DNA of 12,555 bases from Pseudomonadota bacterium (GCA_023411445.1 JAEYOT010000772.1:1-12555); one strand, 5' to 3'; shown: positions 1 through 6,810, numbered from the stretch's first letter. Program-made: numbers and translations. Notes: generated from the sequence alone by a model not told the origin.

Positions 1-710
1 AAGCGGGTGAGGGCGCCCGGGAGCCGGATCTCTCGCTGGTGCCGCAGCAGGGCCTCGTACTTTGGCTGCGCGCTGAGCGCGGCGTCACGGAGGTGAACGG
101 CGCGGTCAGCGCGTGGTTGGACAGCGCTGCGCAGCTCGTGGCCAGGCAGACCGCGACCAACCAGCGGCCCAAGCTGGTGCAGGGCGCGCTCGCAGGTAAG
201 CCGGCGCTCGTCTTCGACGGCCAGAATGATTACCTGAAGCTGCCCACGCTGGCGGCGGACCTCAGCCGCGGCGTCAGCATCATCTACGCGGGTTGGCAGG
301 GCGCGAAGGAATGTCAGAGCATCTTCGAGGCGTCCAACGGCTCGGAGCTTGACGACGTGCACCTCGGCTCATGGCAGGGCTACCCGCTGTACGAGGTGAT
401 GGACAGCTTCCTGCATTCCACGGATTACCCGGTGGTGCCAGAGGAGCCCGAGGTGCTGATGGGCATCCAGCAGAGCAACGGCGCCGTGCGACTCCGCCGC
501 AACACCTTCGGTTTGGGCGAGCGGAGCTTCAGTACGCCGGAGAACGTCTCACGCGGCGAGGTCTTCATCGGCCACGGGCTGTACCCGGACTGCGGCTACT
601 TCGCTGGCGCGATCGGCGAGCTCTTGATCTATGGCCGCGCGCTCGGGGACTCGGAGGTCGTAGGCCTGGAGACCTACCTGCAGCAAAAATGGGGCTGCTG
701 CACGGAGTAG
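1..710 (+). CDS. LamG-like (concanavalin A-type jellyroll) domain protein, 5' end outside the window
   Basis: The reading frame is open from base 3 to the TAG at 708-710 with no in-frame stop upstream, so the gene begins outside the window. The in-frame GTG at 39 is more likely an internal valine than a start. The visible 235 residues form one LamG-like domain: it opens with the typical GLVLWLRAERGV strand, continues through GKPALVFDGQNDYL and closes with GAIGELLIYGRALGDSE...LETYLQQKWG, the usual last strand and final helix of such domains. These jellyroll domains bind carbohydrate or protein ligands in secreted or surface proteins of myxobacteria and planctomycetes. No catalytic motif is visible in the part seen, and the signal peptide and any upstream domains are missing. 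Its stop codon directly abuts the stop of the convergent GH5 gene. Domain type is confident; function is unknown. Confidence 0.8.
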   Translation, partial: AGEGAREPDLSLVPQQGLVLWLRAERGVTEVNGAVSAWLDSAAQLVARQTATNQRPKLVQGALAGKPALVFDGQNDYLKLPTLAADLSRGVSIIYAGWQGAKECQSIFEASNGSELDDVHLGSWQGYPLYEVMDSFLHSTDYPVVPEEPEVLMGIQQSNGAVRLRRNTFGLGERSFSTPENVSRGEVFIGHGLYPDCGYFAGAIGELLIYGRALGDSEVVGLETYLQQKWGCCTE

Positions 711-1763
711 CTAGTCTTGCATGCGGCCGCGCACGAAGCGCGCGTGGCCGCGCAGCCAGTCGTTGGTCCAACCGCCGTCCACCGGTGCGCCGGGCTTGAG
801 CAGGCACGTGGAGTCAGGCTCACAGTCGTCGAGCTTCCACGCGGCCCAGCTGATCTTGCGGGCGTCCATCCAGTCGTCCCACAGCTGCGCTTCTTCCAGG
901 CACACCAGGCCATCCAGCCCGCCGTCCGCGTGGGTGGCGCCCCACTCGGTCACGAACAGGGCGATGCCACCGGCCAGCGCCGCGTCAGCTCGCTGCCGCA
1001 GCCAGCCGGTGTGGGTGCAGGAGTAGTAGTGGAGCGTGTAGAGCAGGTTCGTGCCTTCGACCGGGTCCTTGGCGGCAACGTCCACCTCTTGTGACCAGCT
1101 GGGTGTGCCGAGCACGATCGGCGCTTCCGCGTCGATCTCGCGAATCGCTGCCACCACGGCCTCGTGGTAAGGCTTGATCACGTCCCAGGTCACACCCGTG
1201 GGCTCGTTGAAGGGCTCGTAGATCAGGTTGGGCAAGCCGGCGTACGCCGTCGCGACCTCGGTGAAGAACTCGATCGCCTCCTGCTGCTTGAGGTGGGCCG
1301 AGTGAGCGTGAAAATCCACGATCACGTAGACGCCCGCGGCGATCGCGTTGTCCACGATCGTGAGCACCTGCTCCATCGCCACGTCCGGATCGGTCAGGTA
1401 GGCGCCGTTCGGCTCCACGCCCATCGCGGCGCGGATCACCGATAGGTTCCAGTTGTTGCGCATCCAGCGCAGCGCGGTCAGGTTCTCGGCGTAGCCGCTG
1501 GGCTCCCAGTTCAGCCACATGCTGCTGACGCCCTTGAGCTGGACAGCTTTGCCATGCTCGTCCTGCAGCTGCGTGCCCACCACCTTGAGGTGGCCGTGGC
1601 GTTCGACGGGCGTGGGGCCGAGCTCTTCCGCGCCGACGTCGTCGTCGCTGCCCTCGTCGGCGGGGTCGCCAATCTCCAGATCGAGGCCGCTGCTGCCTGC
1701 GTCACATGCTGAGGAAAAAAGCGCAAAACCGAAAAGAAGAATGCTGGCCACGCGACCCATCAT
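711..1763 (-). CDS. GH5 (endoglucanase/cellulase-like) lipoprotein
   Basis: A 350-residue glycoside hydrolase family 5 protein, probably cleaving beta-1,4-glucan. After a hydrophobic signal comes the lipobox SSAC with the lipidated cysteine at about residue 20, then an acidic linker of about 30 residues (many D/E), then a TIM-barrel catalytic domain. The acid/base glutamate lies in IYEPFNEP (about E187) and the nucleophile in FVTEWGA (about E273). The segments VYVIVDFHAHS, LHYYSCTHTG and ISWAAWKLDD also follow the pattern of Bacillus Cel5A-type enzymes (subfamily GH5_2 by inference). There is no carbohydrate-binding module, so the lipid anchor rather than a CBM would place it at the cell surface. 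The ATG at 1763 (or 1760) is preferred over a TTG at 1769; none of them has a clear Shine-Dalgarno sequence. Its stop abuts the convergent LamG-domain gene, and it diverges from the transporter operon. Exact substrate is uncertain. Confidence 0.9.
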   Translation of the reverse strand: MMGRVASILLFGFALFSSACDAGSSGLDLEIGDPADEGSDDDVGAEELGPTPVERHGHLKVVGTQLQDEHGKAVQLKGVSSMWLNWEPSGYAENLTALRWMRNNWNLSVIRAAMGVEPNGAYLTDPDVAMEQVLTIVDNAIAAGVYVIVDFHAHSAHLKQQEAIEFFTEVATAYAGLPNLIYEPFNEPTGVTWDVIKPYHEAVVAAIREIDAEAPIVLGTPSWSQEVDVAAKDPVEGTNLLYTLHYYSCTHTGWLRQRADAALAGGIALFVTEWGATHADGGLDGLVCLEEAQLWDDWMDARKISWAAWKLDDCEPDSTCLLKPGAPVDGGWTNDWLRGHARFVRGRMQD

Positions 1764-1814
1764 GGCCAACTAATGCCGCGAAAACGCAAATTGCTCTACT
1801 GGAACCAGCTCAGA

Positions 1815-1826
1815 ATTTGTGCAAAT
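1815..1826. repeat. 12-bp palindrome in the divergent GH5/transporter gap
   Basis: ATTTG-TG-CAAAT is a perfect 5-bp inverted repeat around a 2-bp centre, in an AT-richer stretch about 50 bp upstream of the GH5 start. The hexamer GCAAAT recurs at 1786-1791 within GCAAATTGC, another short palindrome. It could be an operator for either divergent gene, but a 12-bp palindrome is also possible by chance. I found no convincing -35/-10 or sigma-54 box to anchor it. Confidence 0.3.
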
Positions 1827-1918
1827 CGTCTCAGGCGCCGAAGCTTGAATTCCATCAAAGGCGGGAAATTTCAGTAGAAGTCGGCGCGCGCGTCAGCGAA
1901 GCGACGAAGAGCGCAAGA

Positions 1919-1948
1919 GAAACGGGTTCGAAATGGGACCGAAACGGG
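1919..1948. repeat. Three 8-bp direct repeats at exact 11-bp spacing upstream of the transporter
   Basis: GAAACGGG occurs at 1919-1926 and 1941-1948, and GAAATGGG (one mismatch) at 1930-1937. The starts are exactly 11 bp apart, so all three lie on the same face of the helix, about 55-80 bp upstream of the binding-protein ATG. Tandem repeats with an 11-bp period are the usual target layout of OmpR/PhoB-type response regulators, so this is a candidate activator or repressor site for transporter transcription. At RNA level part of the tract can also form a 5-bp hairpin (1925-1929 with 1936-1940, one wobble), so a transcript-level role is not excluded. The repeat is observed; the function is inferred. 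Confidence 0.5.
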
Positions 1949-1950
1949 GT

Positions 1951-1988
1951 GCCCGGCATGGTCGGGCTGCTTCGTAGGCTCACCGGGC
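1951..1988 (+). promoter_or_regulatory. Mutually exclusive leader hairpins next to the transporter RBS
   Basis: GCCCGG at 1951-1956 can pair locally with TCGGGC at 1962-1967 (six pairs including one wobble, 5-nt loop). Alternatively it pairs perfectly with CCGGGC at 1983-1988, which sits directly before the likely Shine-Dalgarno AAAGG (1990-1994) of the ATG at 2001. The second fold would clamp the edge of the ribosome binding site and the first would free it. This is a plausible translational switch, but short GC-rich pairings are common in high-GC DNA and no known riboswitch consensus fits. Confidence 0.3.
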
Positions 1989-2000
1989 GAAAGGTCTCTT

Positions 2001-3083
2001 ATGAACCCGATCGTTCGGCTCATCGGTATCGCTGTGCTGTCGCTCGTAGCGACGGCGTGTAACAAGTCTGAGGCTCCCAAACCCGCCGCGGAGGACAAGC
2101 CCGCGGCAGCCGCTGCGGCTGATGCTCCGGCCGCGGCAGCGCCCTCCGCGGCAGAGCCCACGCCCAGCGCGGGGCCCGCCTTGACCATCGCTTACAGCGA
2201 CTGGCCGGGCTGGGTGGCCTGGGACGTGGCGATCCAAAAAGGTTGGTTCAAAGAGGCCGGCGTCAACGTCGAGTTCTCCTGGCTGGACTACGTCGCGTCG
2301 ATGGAGGCGTTCGCCGCCGGCAAGGTCGACGCCGTGTGCATGACGAACGGCGACGCGCTGGTTACCGGCGCCACCGGCGGCAAGAGCAAGACCATCCTCA
2401 TCAACGACTACAGCAACGGCAACGACATGATCGTCGCCCGCCCCGGCATCGACTCCGTGGCGCAGCTGAAGGGCAAGACCATCGGCGTCGAGGTCGGCTT
2501 CGTCGACCATTTGCTCCTGCTCCACGCGCTCAAGAGCGCGAATCTGAAGGAGAGCGACGTCAAGCTGAAGAACATCAAGACGGACGAGACGCCGCAAGCG
2601 CTGAAGTCGGGCGGCGTGGACGCGATCGGCGCGTGGCAGCCGAGCAGCGGCGCCGCGCTCAAGGAGGTGCCGGGCTCCAAGGCCATCTTCACCAGCAAGG
2701 ACGTGCCGGGCCTGATCTACGACGTGCTCGCCGTCAACCCGAAGAGCCTGGCCGAGCGCCGCGCTGACTGGGTCAAGGTCGTCAAGGTTTGGGACCGCGT
2801 CGCCAAGTTCGTGAACGACCCGAAGAACGCGGACGAGGCCGCCACGATCATGAGCGCGCGCGTCAAGCTCACGCCCGACGCCTACAAGGCGATCATGAGC
2901 GGCACGCACATCATGGACCTCAGCGAGGCGAAGAAGCACTGGGCCACGGGTGATGCGCTCACCTCCATCTACGGCTCCGGCAAGATCGTCGACGAGTTCA
3001 ACGTCAAGAACACCGTGTACAAGGCGCCTGAGAAGGTCGCTGAGTACCTCGACCCGTCCCTGACGGAGGAAGCCCTCAAGTGA
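2001..3083 (+). CDS. NitT/TauT-type ABC transporter substrate-binding lipoprotein (proposed guanidine uptake)
   Basis: A 360-residue binding protein for the uptake system. The N-terminus is a lipoprotein signal with the box VATAC and acylated Cys20. A low-complexity Ala/Pro/Glu/Lys linker (about 22-58) tethers the ligand-binding domain, which starts at [19 protein letters not shown] and runs to the end as an SsuA/TauA/THI5-like two-lobed domain, with conserved pieces such as [20 protein letters not shown] and [12 protein letters not shown]. Start: ATG at 2001 with AAAGG at 1990-1994, 6 nt spacing. Its stop overlaps the permease GTG by 4 nt. Paralogues of this type travel with urea-carboxylase-like genes and are named urea carboxylase-related ABC transporters; given the riboswitch downstream, guanidine is the likelier ligand. 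Lipid anchoring is unusual for Gram-negative binding proteins in general. Ligand identity is inference. Confidence 0.88.
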   Translation: MNPIVRLIGIAVLSLVATACNKSEAPKPAAEDKPAAAAAADAPAAAAPSAAEPTPSAGPALTIAYSDWPGWVAWDVAIQKGWFKEAGVNVEFSWLDYVASMEAFAAGKVDAVCMTNGDALVTGATGGKSKTILINDYSNGNDMIVARPGIDSVAQLKGKTIGVEVGFVDHLLLLHALKSANLKESDVKLKNIKTDETPQALKSGGVDAIGAWQPSSGAALKEVPGSKAIFTSKDVPGLIYDVLAVNPKSLAERRADWVKVVKVWDRVAKFVNDPKNADEAATIMSARVKLTPDAYKAIMSGTHIMDLSEAKKHWATGDALTSIYGSGKIVDEFNVKNTVYKAPEKVAEYLDPSLTEEALK

Positions 3084-4228
3084 AATCGAGCGGACCTACG
3101 GCAAGGCGGCGCGTGTTCGCCGTGCGGACGGCGCTGCCGGCTCGGATGAGCCTGGTGGCTGGAATCCTGGCGTTCGTGCTGCCGCTCATGCTGTGGTCCA
3201 TCGTCAGTTACGTGCCGTTCGTTTGGCACCCGCTCGTGCACGTTCACGATCCTGGCGACGTGAACGTGCCGGGTCAGTACAGCTACGTAGCCAAAGACCA
3301 GCTGATCGAGCTGGAGGTGTTCGAGAAGCGGAACGAGGAGCTGCGTAAGGCTGGCGCTCCGCTGGTGCAGGGTGAGCGCGCCAACCCGGTGTTCTTGCCC
3401 GCCCCGCATGAGGTCGGGCGCGCCTTCTACACCGCCTTCACGACGCCGCCGCTGCGCAAGGGTGACTACTGGCTGCACGAGAGCCTGTGGCAGAGCTGCC
3501 AGATCATCTTTCAGGGCTTCCTGTACTCGGCGATCTTCGGGCTGCCGCTCGGCATCCTGTGCGGCACCTTCGCCATCTTCTCCCGCCTGACCGAGCCGTT
3601 CGTGGACTTCGTGCGCTACATGCCAGCGCCGGTGTTCGGCGCGCTGGCGGTCGCGGTGCTGGGCCTGGGTGACGAGCCCAAGATCACCATCATCTTCATC
3701 GGCACCTTCTTCCAGATGGTGCTGGTGGTCGCCAACACGACGCGCTCCGTGGACGGAGCGCTGCTGCAAGCCGCGCAGACGCTGGGCGCGAGCCGGCTGC
3801 AGCTGGTGAAGAACGTCGTGCTGCCGGCGGCGCTGCCGGCGCTCTACCGAGACATGCGCATCCTGCTCGGCTGGGCCTGGACCTACTTGATCGTCGCCGA
3901 GCTGATCGGCGAGAAGTCGGGCATCAGCGCGTTTCTGTACCAGGAGCAGCGCTACCGCCATTTCGATAACGTCTACGCGGGCATCGTCATGATCGGCATG
4001 ATCGGCCTCGTGACGGACCAGGCGCTCAACTTCCTGGGACGCTTCCTGTTCCCATGGGAGACCGGCCGCGCCGGCCTATTCCGCGCCATCAAGCAGCTCA
4101 AGCTGGCGCTGAGCCCGCGGGGGAGCGCCGAGCCCGAGCCTGACCCCATCAATGAATCGCAGGTGCTGTCGCGCCAGCCCATCGCGGCCCTCCAAGAGGC
4201 CCCGGAGAAGGAAGCCCATGTCGGTTGA
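3080..4228 (+). CDS. NitT/TauT-type ABC transporter permease with large periplasmic loop
   Basis: An integral inner-membrane permease of 382 residues, expected to work as a homodimer with the ATPase encoded next. A first transmembrane segment (about 22-48, hydrophobic from [10 protein letters not shown]) is followed by an unusually long polar loop (about 51-134) containing [15 protein letters not shown]. The BPD_transp_1 core then has membrane segments near 140-165, 180-196, 201-219, 262-276 and 300-320. The EAA loop that contacts the ATPase is at about 228-255, with core AAQTLGAS and end [10 protein letters not shown]. The extended loop after the first helix fits, from memory, the urea carboxylase-related permease subgroup rather than plain SsuC/TauC. 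It starts at GTG 3080, overlapping the upstream TGA (GTGA), with GGAGG at 3065-3069. A hydrophilic C-terminal tail (about 345-382) overlaps the ATPase start by 11 nt. Translational coupling is likely. Confidence 0.9.
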   Translation: MKSSGPTARRRVFAVRTALPARMSLVAGILAFVLPLMLWSIVSYVPFVWHPLVHVHDPGDVNVPGQYSYVAKDQLIELEVFEKRNEELRKAGAPLVQGERANPVFLPAPHEVGRAFYTAFTTPPLRKGDYWLHESLWQSCQIIFQGFLYSAIFGLPLGILCGTFAIFSRLTEPFVDFVRYMPAPVFGALAVAVLGLGDEPKITIIFIGTFFQMVLVVANTTRSVDGALLQAAQTLGASRLQLVKNVVLPAALPALYRDMRILLGWAWTYLIVAELIGEKSGISAFLYQEQRYRHFDNVYAGIVMIGMIGLVTDQALNFLGRFLFPWETGRAGLFRAIKQLKLALSPRGSAEPEPDPINESQVLSRQPIAALQEAPEKEAHVG

Positions 4229-5108
4229 CGATCGTCTCGAGCTGCCCAGCTACTTGCACCTGACCGAGGAGGTATCCTCTCGCCTGGCCGAGATCCGCTC
4301 GCGGCCGGTGGTGATGAGCCTGTCGGCCGTATCTCGCCAGTTCGAGAGCGCGCAGGGACCGGTGCAAGCCCTATCCAAGATCAGCTTCGACGTGCGCCAG
4401 CGCGAGTTCATCAGCGTGATCGGCCCGTCAGGCTGCGGCAAATCCACGCTGATTCGCATCGTGGCGGGGCTCGAGACGTGCTCGGGTGGCTCCATCACCA
4501 TCGACGGCAAGGAGGTGGGAGAGCCCGGCGCGGATCGCGGGATGGTGTTTCAGGGCTACACGCTGTTCCCCTGGCTGAACGTGAAGGAAAACGTCATGTT
4601 CGGGCCCAGGATGAAGGGCGTGCCCAAGCCGAAGGCCGAGCGCCAAGCCATGGACTGGCTGGACGTGGTCGGCTTGACCAAGTTCGCCGAGCACTACCCG
4701 TCGCAGCTCTCCGGCGGCATGAAGCAGCGCGTGGCGATCGCGCGGGCGCTGGCCAACGAGCCGCGCATCCTGCTCATGGATGAGCCCTTCGGCGCGCTGG
4801 ACGCGCAGACGCGCGCGAGCATGCAGGCTCACCTGCTCAAGATCTGGGAAGCGGTGGACGTGACCGTCCTGTTCATCACGCACGACTTGGACGAGGCCAT
4901 CTACCTTTCGGACCGCATCGTCGTGCTGGGCGCCCACCCAGGCCGGATTCTGGAGATCATCGAGGTGCCGGTGGCGAGGCCCCGGAGCAGCGAGCAGTTC
5001 CTATCCGGGCACTTCTTGGCCACGAAAAAGCGGCTCGAGCAGTTGATTCACCATCGTGAAACCTTCCCGAAACATTCTACGGAGAAACTGGGTGTCGTTG
5101 CGGCCTAA
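4218..5108 (+). CDS. NitT/TauT-type ABC transporter ATP-binding protein
   Basis: The 296-residue cytoplasmic ATPase of the uptake system. All nucleotide-binding motifs are intact: Walker [10 protein letters not shown] (69-77), Q-loop VFQGY (Q112), signature LSGGMKQR (164-171), Walker B RILLMDEP (183-190), D-loop GALDAQT and switch histidine in THDLDEA (H222). An N-terminal extension of about 34 residues precedes the first strand, and the C-terminal tail of about 40 residues is charged. The ATG at 4218 is chosen because GGAGAAGGA (4204-4212) precedes it and it overlaps the permease end by only 11 nt; the frame stays open upstream to 4152, but that part would overlap the conserved permease frame without need. 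It closes the transporter cistrons. No factor-independent terminator is visible after the TAA, so read-through into the riboswitch region is possible. Confidence 0.92.
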   Translation: MSVDDRLELPSYLHLTEEVSSRLAEIRSRPVVMSLSAVSRQFESAQGPVQALSKISFDVRQREFISVIGPSGCGKSTLIRIVAGLETCSGGSITIDGKEVGEPGADRGMVFQGYTLFPWLNVKENVMFGPRMKGVPKPKAERQAMDWLDVVGLTKFAEHYPSQLSGGMKQRVAIARALANEPRILLMDEPFGALDAQTRASMQAHLLKIWEAVDVTVLFITHDLDEAIYLSDRIVVLGAHPGRILEIIEVPVARPRSSEQFLSGHFLATKKRLEQLIHHRETFPKHSTEKLGVVAA

Positions 5109-5130
5109 CGCCGCAGCGCTTCGCAAAGCC

Positions 5131-5183
5131 TGAGCCGGGACGACCCGGCTCGCGACGGGCCACAATGCCGGGACGACCCGGCA
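5131..5183 (+). promoter_or_regulatory. Guanidine-II (mini-ykkC) riboswitch aptamer
   Basis: Two short GC-rich hairpins have identical ACGA tetraloops. P1 pairs 5132-5139 with 5144-5151 (GAGCCGGG/CCCGGCTC, loop 5140-5143; a U.G pair can extend it). P2 pairs 5166-5172 with 5177-5183 (TGCCGGG/CCCGGCA, loop 5173-5176). The linker is 14 nt (5152-5165). Two stems with ACGR loops closed by C/G-rich pairs and joined by a short linker define the mini-ykkC RNA, which binds free guanidine through loop-loop contacts and mostly acts on translation. Its place upstream of DUF1989, carboxylase and allophanate hydrolase genes is a classic context. It lies about 90 nt before the ATG of cgdA, farther than in compact examples, so a separate expression platform is needed (see 5244-5264). 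Confidence 0.93.
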
Positions 5184-5243
5184 CTGAAGTTCCTGCCAGG
5201 TCCGGTTGGCTGAGGCCACCGCGCGAGCGCTGCTCTACGTCGA

Positions 5244-5264
5244 CCTTTCCTGCGCAGGAGAAGG
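5244..5264 (+). promoter_or_regulatory. Hairpin sequestering the cgdA Shine-Dalgarno (candidate riboswitch expression platform)
   Basis: The purine tract AGGAGAAGG (5256-5264), the only good ribosome binding site before the ATG at 5275, is complementary to CCTTTCCT at 5244-5251. The fold gives eight pairs with one bulged G (5260) and a GCGC loop (5252-5255). TTCCTG at 5190-5195, just 3' of riboswitch P2, offers a second anti-Shine-Dalgarno (six pairs with 5255-5260, one wobble), and CAGG at 5197-5200 can pair with CCTG at 5249-5252. These competing pairings are what a translational ON switch would need. The pairings are seen; the switching is inferred. Confidence 0.55.
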
Positions 5265-5274
5265 CACGACGAAG

Positions 5275-6000
5275 ATGACCGAGTCTCAGCTGATCCTGGA
5301 AGAGCCTTTGCGCGGAGGCCAGATGTGGTCGCGCGTCCTGCGCCGTGGCCAGCGCCTACGCTTGACGGACGTCGAGGGCGGCGCGGCCGTCGCGGCGCTG
5401 TTCTACAACGCCGAAGAGCACAGCGAGCGCTACAACATGCCCGACACGCTGAAGGCGCAGCACATCGCGCGCGTCACGGAGGGCTTCGTCTTGTACTCCG
5501 ACATGGGCCGGGTGCTCTGCTCGGTCACGGCGGACAGCGTGGGCTGGCACGACACCATCACCGGCCACAGCACCGCCGCGCACGTCCGCGCCAAGTTCGG
5601 CGAGGGCCGCTACCAAGAGCTGCGAAACGATCGCTTCCGCAACACGCGCGACAACTTCATCGTCGAGTTGGGCAAATACGATCTGGGCAAGCGTGACATC
5701 GTGGCCAACGTGAATTTCTTCGTCAAAGTCGTGGTGGACGAGGAAGGTCAGCTGAGCTTCGTGCCGGGCCATTCCAAGCCTGGTGACTACGTGGAGCTGC
5801 GCGCCGAGATGAACACGCTGGTGGTGCTGTCGAACACGCCGCACCCGCTGGATCCTGCTACCACCTACGCGCCCAAGCCGGCCCTGCTCAGCGTGCACAG
5901 CGGCGCGCCGGCGGCCGCGGACGATCCCTGCCGCCTGTCGCGCCCCGAGAACGAGCGCGGTTTCACGCTCACCGAGAGCTACTTCGCGGGGAGGGCCTGA
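5275..6000 (+). CDS. cgdA: DUF1989 protein, carboxyguanidine deiminase subunit CgdA (urea carboxylase-associated protein 1)
   Basis: A cytoplasmic 241-residue DUF1989 protein, the UAAP1 type. With CgdB it is expected to remove the imino nitrogen of carboxyguanidine as ammonia, giving allophanate. Family landmarks are LTDVEGGAAVAALFYNA (30-46), ERYNMPDTLKAQH, DSVGWHDT (87-94, H92), DIVANVNFF (141-149) and LSNTPHPLDP (185-194), with the usual tail DDPCRLSRPENERGF. Compared with CgdB it has valine (V89) where CgdB has C96 and serine (S99) where CgdB has C106, so it may not carry the full active or metal site. ATG 5275 is preferred: family homology begins just after it and AGGAGAAGG precedes it. 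A TTG at 5206 would add 23 unlike residues. First gene under the riboswitch; 3 nt separate it from cgdB. The CgdA name follows published work on guanidine-linked homologues. Confidence 0.87.
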   Translation: MTESQLILEEPLRGGQMWSRVLRRGQRLRLTDVEGGAAVAALFYNAEEHSERYNMPDTLKAQHIARVTEGFVLYSDMGRVLCSVTADSVGWHDTITGHSTAAHVRAKFGEGRYQELRNDRFRNTRDNFIVELGKYDLGKRDIVANVNFFVKVVVDEEGQLSFVPGHSKPGDYVELRAEMNTLVVLSNTPHPLDPATTYAPKPALLSVHSGAPAAADDPCRLSRPENERGFTLTESYFAGRA

Positions 6001-6003
6001 GCC

Positions 6004-6645
6004 ATGGCGCTAGTCGAGAGCAAACTCCTGCCGGAGCAGGCCATTTTCGATCAAATCGTGCCGGCCGGCGAAGGCTTCACGCGCGTGATCGAGCGCGGGC
6101 AGATCTTCCGCATCGTGGACATGGAGGGCAACCAGGCCGCGGATACGCTGTTTTACGACGCGCACGATCCCAGTAACCGCTACAGCGCGGTCGATACCGT
6201 ACGCGAGCAGGGCAACATCTACCTGACCACGGGTACCCGGCTGTTGTCGATCGACGGCGACGTGCTGATGACGATCGTGGCCGACACCTGCGGGCGTCAC
6301 GACACGCTGGGCGGCGCTTGCGCAGCCGAGTCCAACCAGGTGCGCTACGCGATCGAGAAGAAGTACATGCACGCCTGCCGTGACACCTTCTTGCTGACGG
6401 CCGCTTGCTGCACCAAAGATCTGAGCAAGCGCGACATCACGGCCAACGTCAACTTCTTCATGAACGTTCCGGTGACGCCGCAAGGCAAGCTCACGTTCGA
6501 GGACGGCGTGTCCGGGCCCGGTCGCTACGTCGAGCTCAGGGCAGAGCGTGACGTGCGCGTCCTCATCTCCAACTGCCCGCAGCTGAACAACCCCTGCAAC
6601 GGCTACAACCCCACACCGATCAGAGTCCTCGTCTGGCAGCGCTAG
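6004..6645 (+). CDS. cgdB: DUF1989 protein, carboxyguanidine deiminase subunit CgdB (urea carboxylase-associated protein 2)
   Basis: A 213-residue DUF1989 protein, the UAAP2 type and paralogue of the preceding gene; both share the [20 protein letters not shown] strand, the ITANVNFF block and the YVELRAE block. It is the proposed partner of CgdA in converting carboxyguanidine to allophanate plus ammonia. Candidate metal or catalytic residues are C96 and H99 in DTCGRHD, C106 in GGACAAESN, and C191/C198 in [16 protein letters not shown]. Several of these are absent from CgdA, which suggests the working site is in this subunit (inference). ATG 6004 follows the cgdA stop by 3 nt, with GGAGG at 5990-5994, so the two subunits should be made in step. 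A 187-nt structured gap then separates it from the carboxylase gene, although all four enzymes serve one route. Confidence 0.88.
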   Translation: MALVESKLLPEQAIFDQIVPAGEGFTRVIERGQIFRIVDMEGNQAADTLFYDAHDPSNRYSAVDTVREQGNIYLTTGTRLLSIDGDVLMTIVADTCGRHDTLGGACAAESNQVRYAIEKKYMHACRDTFLLTAACCTKDLSKRDITANVNFFMNVPVTPQGKLTFEDGVSGPGRYVELRAERDVRVLISNCPQLNNPCNGYNPTPIRVLVWQR

Positions 6646-6672
6646 GAACACCTCACCCGTAACTCAACTCGA

Positions 6673-6810
6673 GAACCCGAAGAATCGAGAAGCCCGAGGG
6701 CCCGGGCCAATCTTGGCAAATCAGGATTGAGCCCCTGGTTACCAACAACACTGAACCGGTGATGTCTACGAAGCGGTTCGGGTCCTCTGGCTTCCTGATT
6801 CTTCGCGTTC
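6673..6810 (+). promoter_or_regulatory. Long structured leader (36-position stem with internal hairpins) before the carboxylase gene
   Basis: Bases 6673-6708 pair with 6775-6810: 36 positions with 29 Watson-Crick pairs, 4 G.U wobbles (at 6687, 6700, 6705, 6706) and 3 mismatches (6677, 6688, 6695). All four wobbles have G in the 5' arm and T in the 3' arm, so they pair only in + strand RNA; just one mismatch (6688) would become a wobble on the other strand. The enclosed 66 nt include a flush 8-bp hairpin (6709-6716 with 6721-6728, loop CAAA) and a 5-bp hairpin (6749-6753 with 6757-6761, loop AAC) or its alternative 6735-6740 with 6754-6759. No T-tract follows, so it is not a simple terminator. 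It resembles no guanidine riboswitch consensus I know. Options: a cis-regulatory RNA or processing site, or a small palindromic repeat element. Confidence 0.6.

Noticed and set aside
1764..2000. Guanidine-I, -II or -III riboswitch ahead of the transporter
   Set aside because: No paired ACGR-loop hairpins and none of the conserved ykkC or ykkC-III blocks are recognisable; only short generic pairings are seen.
3224..3241. Sigma-54-like box (TGGCAC ... TGCA)
   Set aside because: Inside the permease coding region and the spacing does not fit the -24/-12 pattern.
5109..5130. Terminator between the ATPase gene and the riboswitch
   Set aside because: Only a 4-bp hairpin (5118-5121 with 5126-5129) with no T-run.
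5206..5274. TTG at 5206 as start of cgdA
   Set aside because: It would add 23 residues unlike the family, has a poor binding site, and ATG 5275 follows a strong purine tract just before family homology begins.
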